Shown one piece after another: positions 11,201 to 22,059 of a stretch of 64,000 nucleotides of DNA (positions within the stretch are counted from its first letter, which is position 1; the number at the start of each line of letters is the position of its first letter). The DNA is taken from the NCBI GenBank assembly GCA_030760725.1, contig JASWHV010000011.1, positions 12,735,501-12,799,500 on the forward strand, written 5' to 3'. A program made the position numbers and the translations under genes. The notes under the pieces are model-generated. The model made no database searches, was not told the origin of the DNA, and saw nothing but the letters and a program-made list of their open reading frames with translations. The stretch comes from Neostapfia colusana (lineage: Eukaryota > Streptophyta > Magnoliopsida > Poales > Poaceae).

Positions 11201-12761
11201 CTTGATTTAATTTAATGTCCCTCCTAGGCTCGTGTATTGTTATGAACTTTACTCTTGTGCCACTAGGGTGAGTTAGTTCCACCGTTCTGGTCGAACAATG
11301 AATGATTCCCTTATGTTTGGTCAACCAATCCATGCCCAAAATAATATCGATCCCTTGGGAATCTATCACTATGAGGTTAGCAGTAAACAGTACCCCATTA
11401 ATGTCTAGATTCACCTTGGGACACACTTGTCTTGTCCTTATTTCTCCACCTGGAGAGTTTACGGCTAGCATATGGTTCATTTGTGTTGTTGCTAGGTCAT
11501 ACTTCTGAGCAAACCCTTGAGCAATAAACGAGTGGGTAGCACCAGAATCAAACAGCGGGGTTGCAATGTGTAAATTGGCAGGAAACTTACCAACTACCAC
11601 GTCGGGTGCATCTTGTGCTTCCTCCATAGTGACGTGGTTCACCCGTCCTCTCATTACATTCTGCTGTTGTGGCTGCGCGGGCTTCTTCTTTGGGCATTTG
11701 TGGGCGTAGTGCCCCACTTCACCGCAGCTAAAACATTGCACCCCAACCTTAGGTGCCTGGCCTTTGTTGTCATGGGGTTGGTTTGGGGGTCCTTGCACTG
11801 CTGGTCGAGGTGGATATGCGGGGCGAGGCTGCTGCACAAACTGACGTTGCGGCTGTGCTGGTGCTGCCGGAGGCCTGTAGTTCGGGTTGTACCCTCTTGG
11901 TGCTGAGTAGGGTACCGCAGCACGGTTCGTCTGCCCTGCTGGTTGCTGCATCAGACGTGGGCGGGTGTTGCTCCCTGAGGCTTGATGTGACCACCCGGCC
12001 TTCCTCTTATTCTCATTTTCCAAGGCCTTTAGCTTCCTTTCTGCCACAAATGCTCTGTCCACCATCTTTTGGAAGCTTTCATACTCATTTGAGGACATTG
12101 CACACTGCATCTCCGTGGTAAGTCCCTCCACGAAACAATCTTGTTTCTGCTCATCAGTCTCTATGTCCCGTGGGGAATAGCGGGATAGTTGAGTAAATTT
12201 AGTGAGGTATTCCCTCACCGTCATGTTTCCCTGCTGCAGTCCCAAAAACTCTTTCCTCTTGTTTTTGAGTTCACCTCTTGGGATGTAATGGTTGCGGAAG
12301 CTACGCTTGAACTCTTCCCAAGTGATGTTCTCAGTGTCATGATGGGCTGCCACGTAGGCGGTCCACCAATCAGCAGCAGGTCCATGCAATTGATGAGAAG
12401 CAAACAGCACCCTCTCATACCCTTGGCACTGTATGATCCTCATCTTACTTTCAATGGTCTTCAGCCAATCATCTGCCTCCAGAGGTTCAGCAGCACTTGC
12501 AAACTTTGGAGGTTGAGTTCCTAGAAACTCACTCAACCTTGGTTGGCGTGGTGCAGCTTGTGGAGGTGGAACTTGATGCAAGTTGGCCACCACTTGAGTC
12601 AACTTCTGGATGAGCTGATTCTGATTCTCCAGCATTTGGTGGAGAGGGTCAACTTCTTCACGGCGACCACCCCTGTCCTAGCCTCCAGAAAGATGAGGGT
12701 TGCACGCCTCATCGTTGTTGTTGGCGGGGTTGGCAGCACGTCCTTTTCCTCTTCCGTCCAT
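8292..12761 (-). pseudogene. Element B gag-pol, one frame with three stops, no frameshift
   Basis: Gag starts at 12761 (MDGRGKG), right after CCAG. The order is a capsid-like region (ADDWLKTIESKMRIIQC, LHGPAADWWTAY), a CCHC zinc knuckle (CFSCGEVGHYAHKC), protease (LFDSGATHSFIAQ), RT (catalytic FIDD in VVVFIDDIIVFS) and RNase H (YCDASGNGLGCV, TDHKSL). Integrase follows, with its HHCC finger, D in MDFIVGL, D in VSDRGTHF and E in TDGQTERTNQ. Then come the GPY/F module (YIGPFQVLERKGEVAYQLE) and a C-terminal chromodomain ending FPELFS at 8292-8294. In-frame stops are at 12678-12680 (gag), 9933-9935 (RNase H) and 8436-8438 (before the chromodomain). Otherwise the frame is continuous over about 1,490 codons, so this copy was recently functional or mobilised in trans. 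Confidence 0.95.
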
Positions 12762-13065
12762 CTGGCAGAATCAACCAATGTAAATTTGAAAGCATTTAGT
12801 ATCATCTTACTACTTTCATTTGTTTGTACTTTGAAGTGTTGAGGCTTTGTTATTCTTCTCTAAGGGTTCACTTTTCACACAAAAATAAAGACAATATTAT
12901 TTCATGTGGGTTCACACACCAAAACAAAACAATCTAAAGACGAGGCCGTGGACAATTGCTCATGGCTTCCACAACTCATGTCACACACCAAGCATTATCA
13001 CACCATTAACTTATCTTAACGACTCGCCTATTCGACATCTTGCTGACTAAGGGAGGGACTCTACA

Positions 13066-13811
13066 CTACTCGTTTTCTTGAGCTGGCTCCTCGGGATCTT
13101 CCTCTTCATTTCGGCTGCATTCTGACTCTGCTTTGGGTGGGGAGGCTGCTGGTGGAGAAGTGCGACGACGCCTGATCGCTCGGCGATCTGGGGAGTCAGG
13201 AGTCCATGTATCATTCACGGTGACACACAGTTCATTCCCATCTCCTCTTTCTCTCGCCCTCAAACTGGCTCGCAACAACGCCTCCGTTTCCTTCAGGGTG
13301 TCCCGGACATCCTGAAGCTCTTGTTGACACTCCTGTAGTCGAGTGCTGAGCATAGAAGCATCTTCCAAGCACAAGTCCATGTGCTCATGGGAAGTCCCTT
13401 GCTGCACCGGCGGGTACTTGTACTCCGTGGTACCACTCTCACGCTGGAGGACATACATGTACTCAGTTTTGTCCAAGTGGCGATGATAGATGTGACTCTA
13501 GCAGGTGATGGCCTCCCAGATGACATCTTTCTCCGCATCGACCTGTGTTGCTCGACAAGCTGGAGAGTGGTGGATCTTAAGCAGCTGATTTTCGTGTATA
13601 ATCCTCATCTCCGAACTCCATTCTTCCCTCTTCTCACGGATGGTCCTGGTGGAGTTATAGTGGATGATTAGCTTGCCCGTATTGCCGGCGGCTTCGAGCA
13701 TACGCCGAAGTCGGCGCAATAAGCCTCCTACTGCCAATCCGTAGGAAAGGTACATCACCGGACGGCTCTCCTCTCTCTCGGCAAGAGCAACTACGGGAAC
13801 TCTCCCTCCAT
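13066..13811 (-). pseudogene. ORF0 of element B, 5' deletion and one stop
   Basis: This is the same pre-gag ORF as in X and Z. A deletion of about 34 bp just after the ATG (near 13810) removes the first dozen codons and shifts frame. A stop at 13498-13500 replaces the Gln of the CQSH segment. The rest keeps the family frame, including the coiled-coil-like CLEDASMLSTRLQECQQELQ segment and the basic tail AIRRRRTSPPAASPP, and ends at 13066. The frame has survived everywhere else, which suggests it was functional before B inserted. Confidence 0.8.
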
Positions 13812-14013
13812 CTAAAACAAAAAGAATTTAAAATTGGGTTAGATAAACTCTCAAACAAAAATCCTATTTTGAATTAAAGTTGGGGTAAGATAAAGAAAGT
13901 GACTCATTTAAATAACACTTTTCAATCCACACCTTTGTAAAATAGTTTTTAAGAAAATAGGGCCCTTAAATACATCCATTTCTACCTAGGTCCACGTTCC
14001 TACGGGCAACCTT

Positions 14014-14026
14014 GGCTCTGATACCA
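14014..14026 (-). other. Primer-binding site of element B
   Basis: The minus strand reads TGGTATCAGAGCC, 4 bases inside the 5' LTR; it matches initiator-Met tRNA. Confidence 0.93.
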
Positions 14027-14030
14027 CTTC

Positions 14031-17000
14031 TGTCACACCCGGTTTTTCCGAAGAACAACCAAGTGAATATCACATGTATGCTAGGATCATTTTCTCATAC
14101 ATGTGATGACAAATAGTGAAGCATCATTTATTACAAGCCAGGTGTCGAATATAAATAAGTCTTACATGGCAAATGTCTCAATGGACAATAATAAGTTCAT
14201 CACAAATAAACAAACTAGCAGCGGAATATTATTCTTGAGGGCTCCATCACAGGCGTTGCTCGGGGGTCTCCATGAACCTAGAAATCTTCTTCAGGTCCAA
14301 AGTCTTGATCATTATACACCACCTCATTATCTTGACCTGAGCAGCAATATAAACCAACAAATATGCAAGGTTGAGTACCAACGGTACTCAGCAAGTGTGG
14401 GAAAAATTTCATCATGCATGGCTAGATCAAGGAGAGGTTGAACTCATGGTTAAAGCACTACGCAATTAATACCTACCACCTTAGCTTATTAAGTACCTAC
14501 GTTACTACACAGGTGAAATGGTCCCAATCTCCCATCCCATCATAATAGTCCAATAACCATAACATCATTTCCAATGTTAAGCTCCCCGCTTAACTCCCAA
14601 AACCATCAATCCTCTAATCATGAATAAGTCCAAGCCGCTCTTGACCGTGAGCACGGCTGTCATGACAGTTTTGACTCTGTAGAGTTTGTACCACTGTACC
14701 CACATGTAGTGATTTCATCCCCCGTTGCCGGGTGGACTAAAAGAACCTCCATTATGCCAGTGGCTACGATCCACATTCACACTTCCCAAGTCTGTAGCCA
14801 GGAGATCACTACGAAGCCTTTACAAAGGGATTCCCGACGAGCGTGGGCCCACTGAGGATTCACCCCTAACAGCATACAAGAGGCTCCAACCCCGCTGCAG
14901 TGGCCCCCTCTTGAGCCTTGCGGTTCATATGGTAGTCCAGCTGACACCTACTCCCCGCACCATCCAACACACCCATACTACGCCGGGGATACACCTAATT
15001 AATTGGCCAAGCTGCCCCATCTCAGCATGTGGTTGGCACTGTAAAGCCAGGTTACATGCTCCATGAACCGGTCCTTAGGATCCAGGCAAGTACTAAACAC
15101 AAACCCAAGTCTCGTGCACCCAGCACACAACCAAAACATCCAACTTGCCTTGATCCCTACCTCTACATTACTCACAATATCTCATTCAAGAGTATGGTAA
15201 AATACACTAATGATCTCATATCCCAAATATCCCATTCTAAGCATGGCTAAGCATATGCATAATAATAAATGACATGATAAAATAAATCCCAACCCAAGCT
15301 ACAAAGAAACAAGGTAATGCAATTCTAGGGAAACTTTCTAGCATGGGTTTCATATTTCAATTGACAATGCAAATAGTTCTAACTACACATCCTAGTATAG
15401 GATCAAAGTGGTCAAGGACACTTGCCTCCTTCTTGCTGCTCTTGAAATAGGTAGTCCTGGTCTTGGAAAGGAATAACTTGCTCTCGAGCAGGTTCTACAT
15501 CATACCATCACACATAGCAAAAGAAAAACAGTAATCATAAGACATAGTTCACACTTCTACTTCATACAAACCACACATTCACATTCATGAAAGTAATTCA
15601 CCATTATATGTGTTGTGGTTACTCTATGTGTGTTGATTTCTGGCTTGCATGCACTTTTAATCATGTGTATATGATTCCTACTTTTGTGTTCACATTTATA
15701 CTTACCTACTATATATATGTGAGTTTCCAATTTAAATAAATTCCTTAGATTCAACTACTACACCTTTTTACTACCAAATATGTATGAAAGGTATTTTTCT
15801 TCTCCCTTTGTGCCTTCAGAATTTCTACCAACCCTAAACTGAATTCTTTAGATTTTAGAAACTCCATTTATCATTTACTAGTTGCTATATTTTCAGATTT
15901 ATTTTTCCTATGCATAAATGTGTACTTTATTATGAAAATAGTAGTACACATCATCTAAACAGAATAGGTTCTGGTCCTAAATAATTTAATAACATATCTT
16001 GACCTTTGCCTCAGATATAAACTATTTCACAATTATTTTCCTATTTTCTAAAACTATTCATTACTTAAAAATGTGTCCCTAAATGTGAATAATAAATTAA
16101 ACAGATTCAATTCAGCCCAAAATATGTTTTTATCTTACTCCAAAGTTTTCTAAATACTGAGAAAGTTTTTAATTTAATTATGACAATATGTTTGTCCCAC
16201 TTTTTAATTTTTTAAACACTAGCCACATATTCAATTTCCTAATTTAAATACTAAACATGGCTAAAAAGGTAAACTCACCCCATTACAGGGTCTATAATAT
16301 TATTTTCAGAATTTCCAGGGGTCTAGCTACACTTATCAGAGGTGTTTTTCCTAATTTTTATTAAATCCAGGGGCTAAAACTGATTTTTAAATGAATTTAC
16401 ATGATTTTCTGGAGTTCTAGGGGCTAGATCAGAAGTTTCCGGGGCTAGCTCTTATTTCCCGAGAACCCCAGGGGGTAGCACGTAAGATTTCCAATCTTTA
16501 TGACGCGGGGCTGATGTGGACCGTCCGATATTAAACCGACGGCCGAGATTATAACATCGAACCGGTACGTGGGGGTTTAAACCCTACCGTGCGATTTAAA
16601 ATAAACCGCGCACAAGCGGCCACGTCGCTCGGATCCTCGAGAATTCTTCCTAGAACTGTGATCTTATGGTATAGATCGGTAGAGGGGAGGTCGGGGATCT
16701 CACCTCGGGGGTTTTCTTGAGCTCGGAGGTCCTGGAAGGTGATCGGCGACGAGGTCCGAGGCAAAACCACGGCGAAGCTCGTCGGCGCTGTGTTTACACC
16801 GCAAGTCACCGAGTTTTCTGCACCTGCAAGGTTCCCCGGAGGCGGTGGATCAAGACCAGCGAGTTAGATCGGAAATTCCGAGCTTAGATCGGCCAGAATT
16901 CGCCGGAGAAGTCTCGGTTCTCACCGGAGTAAAAATCGGCGATCGCGGGGGAAAAACAGAACGAGGCCGGGTTTTTTATAGACGGGGGAGGGCGGCGGGT

Positions 17001-17386
17001 TTGTTTAGATCGGGTGGGAGTCCTCCGGAACCAGAATTCGGCCGGAAATCCGGTCGGTTGCGATCGCGCGCGCGCGGGTGAACAGTCCGAGTATCGGACG
17101 ATCGGGGGTTAGGGATGACAGGTGGGTCCCACCTGTCTGAGAGAGAGAGCGCGGGCGCGCGGCTGCGGGCTGGCGCGGGGCAGGGTGGGCCGGCTGGTAG
17201 GTTTCGGCCCACTGGCCGGTTTTTTTCTGTTTTCTTTTTTCTTTTTCTATTTCTTTTCTGATTTGAGTTTAATTTGAATTCCAGTTTGAATTTGAATTTT
17301 TGCAAAACATGCAACACGTCCAAAATTTTTTAAATCTCCCTCTTAACATGATTTAGGGTTTTGAATCAAAATTTTGGGGTGTTACA
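14031..17386 (-). repeat. 5' LTR of element B
   Basis: This 3356-bp LTR is nearly identical to 4827-8246. It lacks about 69 bp of GC-rich sequence near 16630. TATA is at 16973-16980 and the hairpin at 14372-14390. Confidence 0.95.
14278..15494 (-). other. Putative LTR mini-gene, exons 15426-15494 and 14278-14336 (B 5' LTR)
   Basis: The exon 15426-15494 (minus) is open (EPAREQVIPFQDQDYLFQEQ) and ends before GCAAGT. The exon 14278-14336 follows CTCAG and reads QDNEVVYNDQDFGPEEDF, then TAG. Against the A copy several differences are third-position synonymous, and lengths and phases are unchanged. Confidence 0.5.
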
Positions 17387-17908
17387 GAAGCCGAGGCGAA
17401 AGTGAGGGAAATTCGCTACAACTTGAGGATAGCACAGACACGACAAAAGAGATATGCCGATGTACGAAGAAGAGAGCTCGTTTTCAACGTGGGGGACTAT
17501 GTTTATCTCAATGTATCACCTATTCGAGGACTTCGTCGGTTCAAGGTGAAAGGGAAATTATCACCTCGATACATCGGACCCTTTCAGATTCTAGAGAGGA
17601 AAGGCGAAGTGGCATATCAACTAGAACTACCGGCTCGCCTATCGGATGTGCACGATGTATTCCATGTGTCACAGCTCAAGAAATGTCTAAGGACGCTTGA
17701 AGAGATGTTACCCATGAATGAGGTTGACGTACGATAGGATCTATCTTATGCCGAGCAACCGGTCAAGGTTTTGGAGACAATGGAACTCCTCACAAGAAAT
17801 AAAAGAATCCGGATGTGTAAGGTGCAGTGGAAGCATCACTCGGAAGCGGAAGCCACATGGGAGCGAGAAGACGAGCTTAAGGCACAGTTTCCAGAATTGT
17901 TTTCATAG
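17387..17908 (+). pseudogene. Element A pol, integrase C-terminus and chromodomain, right part
   Basis: This is the continuation of the A integrase after element B. The GPY/F module (VSPIRGLRRFKVKGKLSPRY, YIGPFQILERKGEVAYQLE) and the HDVFHVSQLKKCL motif are intact. A stop at 17735-17737 precedes the chromodomain. The chromodomain (RMCKVQWKHHSEAEATWERE) ends with TAG at 17906-17908. Chromodomains of this lineage direct integration to marked chromatin; that role is family knowledge. Confidence 0.92.
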
Positions 17909-17939
17909 AACCACCAATCTCGAGGACGAGATTTCTTTT

Positions 17940-17954
17940 AAGGGGGGGTAGAGC
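17940..17954 (+). other. Polypurine tract of element A
   Basis: AAGGGGGGGTAGAGC directly abuts the TG of the 3' LTR. Confidence 0.88.
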
Positions 17955-18349
17955 TGTAACACCCCAAAACCTGTTAAGGGGAGAATTTAAAATTTTTTGG
18001 ACGTATTGCATGTGGTGCAGAAATTCAAATTCAAATTGGAATTCAAATTAAACTCAAAACAGAAAAGAAAAAGAAAAAGAAAAAGGAAAAAACAAACCTC
18101 CCCGGCCAGTGGGCCGAAACCCACCAGCCGGCCCACCTCACCCCCGCGCCAGCTCGCAGCCGCGCGCCCGCTTCCCTCTCACTGACATGCGGGGCCCTCC
18201 TGTCATCCCCGACCTCCCGCTAGCGCCGACCCCGGAATCTTCCGCGTGCGCGCGATCGTAACCAACCCGGATTTCCGCGTCCCTCAGCCCGACTCTCGGT
18301 CCCAGAAGACTCAAACTCTATCTAAACAAACCCGCCGCCCTTCCCCGGC

Positions 18350-18357
18350 TATATAAA
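18350..18357 (+). promoter_or_regulatory. TATA box of A 3' LTR
   Basis: TATATAAA lies in GC-rich sequence. Equivalent sites: D 25515-25522 (TATATAAA), X 42779-42786 and 51778-51785 (TATTTAAA), Y 53967-53974 (TATTTAAA), Z 56673-56680 (TATAAAAA). Confidence 0.75.
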
Positions 18358-19917
18358 CACCGGCATCTTCCCGATTTTCACCCACGATCAGCGGATTTTC
18401 CTTCCGGTGAGAACCCGAGTTTCTCCGGCCAATTTCGCTCGATCTTCGCTCGGGATTTCTGATCTAACGCGCTAATCTTGATCCACCGCCTCCGGGGAAT
18501 CACGCAGGTGCAGAAAACTCGGTGGTTTGCGCTTCAAACACAGCGCCGACAAGCCTCGCCGTGAATTCACCTCGGACCTCGTCACCGACCGCCTTCCAGG
18601 ACCTCCGAGCTCAAGAAAACCCCCGAGGTTAGATCCCCGACCTCCCCTCTACCGATCTACGCCATGAAATCCCAGTTTTAGGAAGAATTGACGAAGATCC
18701 GAAGCCCTCTTGCGAGATCGCCGCCTCCCACCGCCGCGCGCCGCCGGGCAGCGCCGCCCGCGCTCGATCAGAGCGACGTGGCCGCTTGTGCGCGTCTATT
18801 TTAAATCGCACGGTAGAATTTAAATACCCGCGTACCGGTTCGACGCTATAATCTCAGCCGTCTGTTTTAAATCGGACGGTCCACGTCAGCCCCGCGTTAT
18901 AAAGGCCAGGATTCTTACGCGCTACCCCCTGGGGATCTCAGAAAATACGAGCTAGCCCCGGAAACTTCTGATCTAGCCCCTGGAACTTCAGAAATTCATG
19001 TAAATTCAATTAAAAATCAGTTTTAGCCCCTGGAATTAATAAAAATTAGGAAAACCCCTCTGTTATGTGTAGATAGACCCCTGGAAATTTATGAAATAAT
19101 ATAATAGACCCTGTAGTGGGGTGAGTTTACTTTTTAACCTTATATAATATTAAATTTAGGAAGTTGAATATGTAATTAAGATTTAAATTTAAAAGGGTGA
19201 GGCACACACATTGTAAATTCAAGTTTAAACTCCACTAACAATTGGAAAACTTTAGAATGAGCTGAAAATAAATTTTAGGCTGAAATGAAATCTGTTTGGC
19301 TGTGTTCATGTTTATTTGATCTAGAAACACATTTTAGGCTAGGAAATAATTCTGAAAATTTGTAAAATAAATGTAAAATAGTTCACATCAGAGGAGAAGT
19401 TCAAACATATATATATTTACTATTTTAGATTAGAACCTATTCTGTTTAGATGATGTGTCTTACTATTTTCATAATAAAGTTCACAATTAGGTATAGAAAA
19501 TAAATTTTAAAATGTAGGAAAATAGGTATGCATAACTAGAAAATTATAAATGAAATCTCCAAAACCCAAAGATTTCAGTTTAGGATTTGGTAGAAGATCT
19601 GAAAACCCATTTGGAGTAGGAAAATACCTTCCATGCATACTTGGTAGCTAAGATGTGTATTAATTGAATATAAGAAATTTGTTTAAATTGGAAATTCATA
19701 TATAGTGTACAAATATAAATCTGAATACAAAAGTTAGAAATCATATGCACATATTTAAAAGTGCATGTAAGCCCAAAATCAACACGCATAGAGTAACCAC
19801 AACACATAGAAATGTGAATGACTTTCATAAATGAATGTGTGGTTTGTATGAAGTGAGAGTGTGAACTATGTCTTATGGATTGTTGTTTTCTTTTGCTATG
19901 TGTGATGGTATGAGTAG

Positions 19918-21132
19918 AACCTGCTCCAGAGAAAGTTCTTCCTTTCCAAGATCAGGACTATCCATTTCCAGAGCAGCAGGAAGAAGGCATGTGTCCTTGA
20001 CCACTTTGATCCTATACTAGGATGTGTAGATAGAATTATTTGCATTGTCAATTGAAATATGAAACCCATGCTAGGAAGTTTCCCTAGAATTGCATTACCT
20101 TGTGTCCTTGTAACTTGGGTTGGGATTCATCTTATCATGTCATTTATTTATATGGTTATGCTTAGCCATGCTTAGAATGGGACAATTGGGATTTGAGATC
20201 ATCAATTTATTTACCTTACTCTTGAATGAGATGTTATGAGTTATGTAGAGATAGGGATCGAGGCAAGTTGGATGATTTGGTTGGTGCTGGGTGCACGAGA
20301 CTCGGGTTTGTGTTTAGTACTTGCCTGGATCATAAGGACCGGTTCATGGAGCATGCAACCTGGCTTTACCGTGCCAACCACATGCTGAGATGGGGCAGCT
20401 TGGCCAATTAATTAGGTGTATCCCCGGCGTAGAATGGGTGTGTTGGATGGTGCGGGGAGTAGGTGTCAGCTGGACTACCATATGAACCGCAAGGCTCAAG
20501 AGGGGGCCACTGCAGCGGGGTTGGAGCCTCTTGTATGATGTTAGGGGTGAAACCTCAGTGGGCCCACGCTCGTCGGGAATCCCTTTGTAAAGGCTTCGTA
20601 GTGATCTTCTGGCTACACACCTGGGAAGTGTGAATGTGGTTCGTGGCCACTGGCATAATGGAGGTTCTTTTAGTCCACCCGGCAACGGGGGATGAAATCA
20701 CTACATGTGGGTACAGTGGTGCAAACTCTGCAGAGTCAAAAACTGTCATGACAGCCGTGCTCACGGTCAAGAGCGGCTTGGACTTATTCATGATTAGAGG
20801 ATGGATGGCTTTGGAAGTTGAGGATGTTAAGCGGGGAGCTTAACCTTGGAAATGATGTTATGGTTATTTGATGGGTTGGGAGATTGGGACCATTTCACCT
20901 ATGTAGTAATGTAGGTGCTTAATAAGCTAAGGTGATAGGTATTAATTGGGTAGTGTTTTAACCATGAGTTCAACCTCTCCTTGTTCTAGCCATGCATGAC
21001 ATAACTTTCCCACACTTGCTGAGTACCATCGGTACTCAACCTTGCATATTTGTTGGTTTATATTGCTGCTCAGATCAAGAGAATGGTGTGGTGTTTAATG
21101 ATCAAGACTTTGGACCCGAAGAAGGTTTCTAG
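19918..21132 (+). other. Putative LTR mini-gene, exons 19918-19986 and 21074-21132 (A 3' LTR)
   Basis: The first exon is identical to the 5' LTR copy except for one synonymous TTC/TTT change; its donor is GCATGT. The second follows CTCAG and ends TAG at 21130-21132. The frame is open through both. Confidence 0.5.
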
Positions 21133-21380
21133 GTTCATGGAGTCCCCTCGGGCAACGCCTGTGACGGAGCCCACAAGAATAATATTCCGCTGCTATTTTA
21201 TTTACATGTTATGAACTTATTATTGTCCATCGAGAGATATGCTATGTAAGACTTATTTATATTCGACACCTGGCTTGTAATAAATGATTCTTAACTATTT
21301 TTCATCACATGTGTGAGAAAATGATCCTTGCATACATGTGATATTCACTCGGTTGTTCTTCGGAGAAACCGGGTGTGACA

Positions 21381-22059
21381 GTTGATGTTCTGCTTTCACC
21401 AACTGACATGTGTCACATAGGGCAACATGTTCTGCGACATCTCGCTTCATGCCATACCACCAATATCTGCTCTTGAGGTCATGGTCCATCTTCGTACTTC
21501 CAGGATGAATGGAATAGTCGGAATCATGAACCTCCTTTAAAATCAATTCACGGATCTTCTTTACCTCAGGCACACAAATTTTTTTCCCATGCCACAACGT
21601 ACCTTGTTCATCCTCTCTGAACCTGGGGGCTTTATTATCCTTGATGAGTTCTCTGATTTCTTGTATCTTCTAACAATCCTTCTGACCATTGCGTATGTCT
21701 TGCTCTAATGTGGAGTCCACTTCCATGGCGATGGCCTCACCACTATTCACCAGACATAGATTGAGGTTTTACAACCTCTTCCTCTGATTCTGTAGGCATG
21801 TCCTTTAAGCTCAGCCTATTGACCTGCACCTTCCGGCTTAAAGCATCTGCCATGACGTTCGCTTTCCCAGGATGATAGTTGATGTCCACATCGAAGTCGT
21901 TGATTATTTCTAACCATAACCTTTGTCTGAGGTTGAGATCTGGCTGTGTGAAAATATACTTTAAGCTCTTATGATCTGTATATATCTCTGTCCTCTTCCC
22001 CATCAAGTAATGCCGCCAAATCTTCAATGCGTGTACCACTGCGGCTAGCTCTAGGTCAT
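21381..22059 (-). pseudogene. Fragment C: F1 pol, RNase H to integrase zinc finger
   Basis: Minus-strand remnant. From 22059 downward it reads the end of RNase H (DLELAAVVHALKIWRHYLMG, TDHKSLKYIF), the ADALSRK linker and the integrase HHCC finger (CDTCQLVKAEHQ) up to the LTR of A. It has a frameshift near 21770 and a stop near 21671. It is cut on the left by element A and joined head-to-head to element D on the right. Confidence 0.9.

Larger units (their letters stand above)
4827..17386 (-). mobile_element. Element B: complete F1 Ty3/gypsy chromovirus with 5-bp TSD
   Basis: B is a full-length element of 12,560 bp in reverse orientation: 3' LTR 4827-8246, internal region 8247-14030, 5' LTR 14031-17386. 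The flanking bases are identical (GAAGC at 4822-4826 and 17387-17391), a perfect 5-bp target-site duplication typical of Ty3 integrase. Its two LTRs are nearly identical apart from a deletion of about 69 bp in the 5' copy near 16630, so insertion was fairly recent. It carries a primer site, ORF0, a gag-pol frame and a polypurine tract. It sits in the integrase gene of element A. Confidence 0.97.
1..21380 (+). mobile_element. Element A: Ty3/gypsy F1 retrotransposon, interrupted by B
   Basis: The window opens inside the 5' LTR of A (to 1663). The internal region runs from 1664 to 17954 and the 3' LTR from 17955 to 21380. Removing the nested element B (4827-17386 plus one GAAGC copy) rejoins the integrase gene. 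A carries an internal deletion of about 2.1 kb relative to element X: the sequence passes from the spacer before gag straight into RT near 2925, so all of gag, the protease and the N-terminal half of RT are missing. A is therefore a non-autonomous derivative. The sequence after its 3' LTR is a minus-strand pol gene (C), so A inserted into an older element. The expected right-hand target duplication is GTTGA at 21381-21385; its partner is off-window. Confidence 0.93.
17955..21380 (+). repeat. 3' LTR of element A
   Basis: This is a 3426-bp LTR with TGTAACACCCC and GGGTGTGACA ends. The TATA box is at 18350-18357. Then come a GC-rich leader, a stretch with spaced CCCCTGGAA motifs (18977, 19027, 19078), an AT-rich middle, palindromes (20725-20736, 20743-20754) and the hairpin at 21020-21038. 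No host-like ORF is present apart from the proposed mini-gene exons. Confidence 0.95.
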
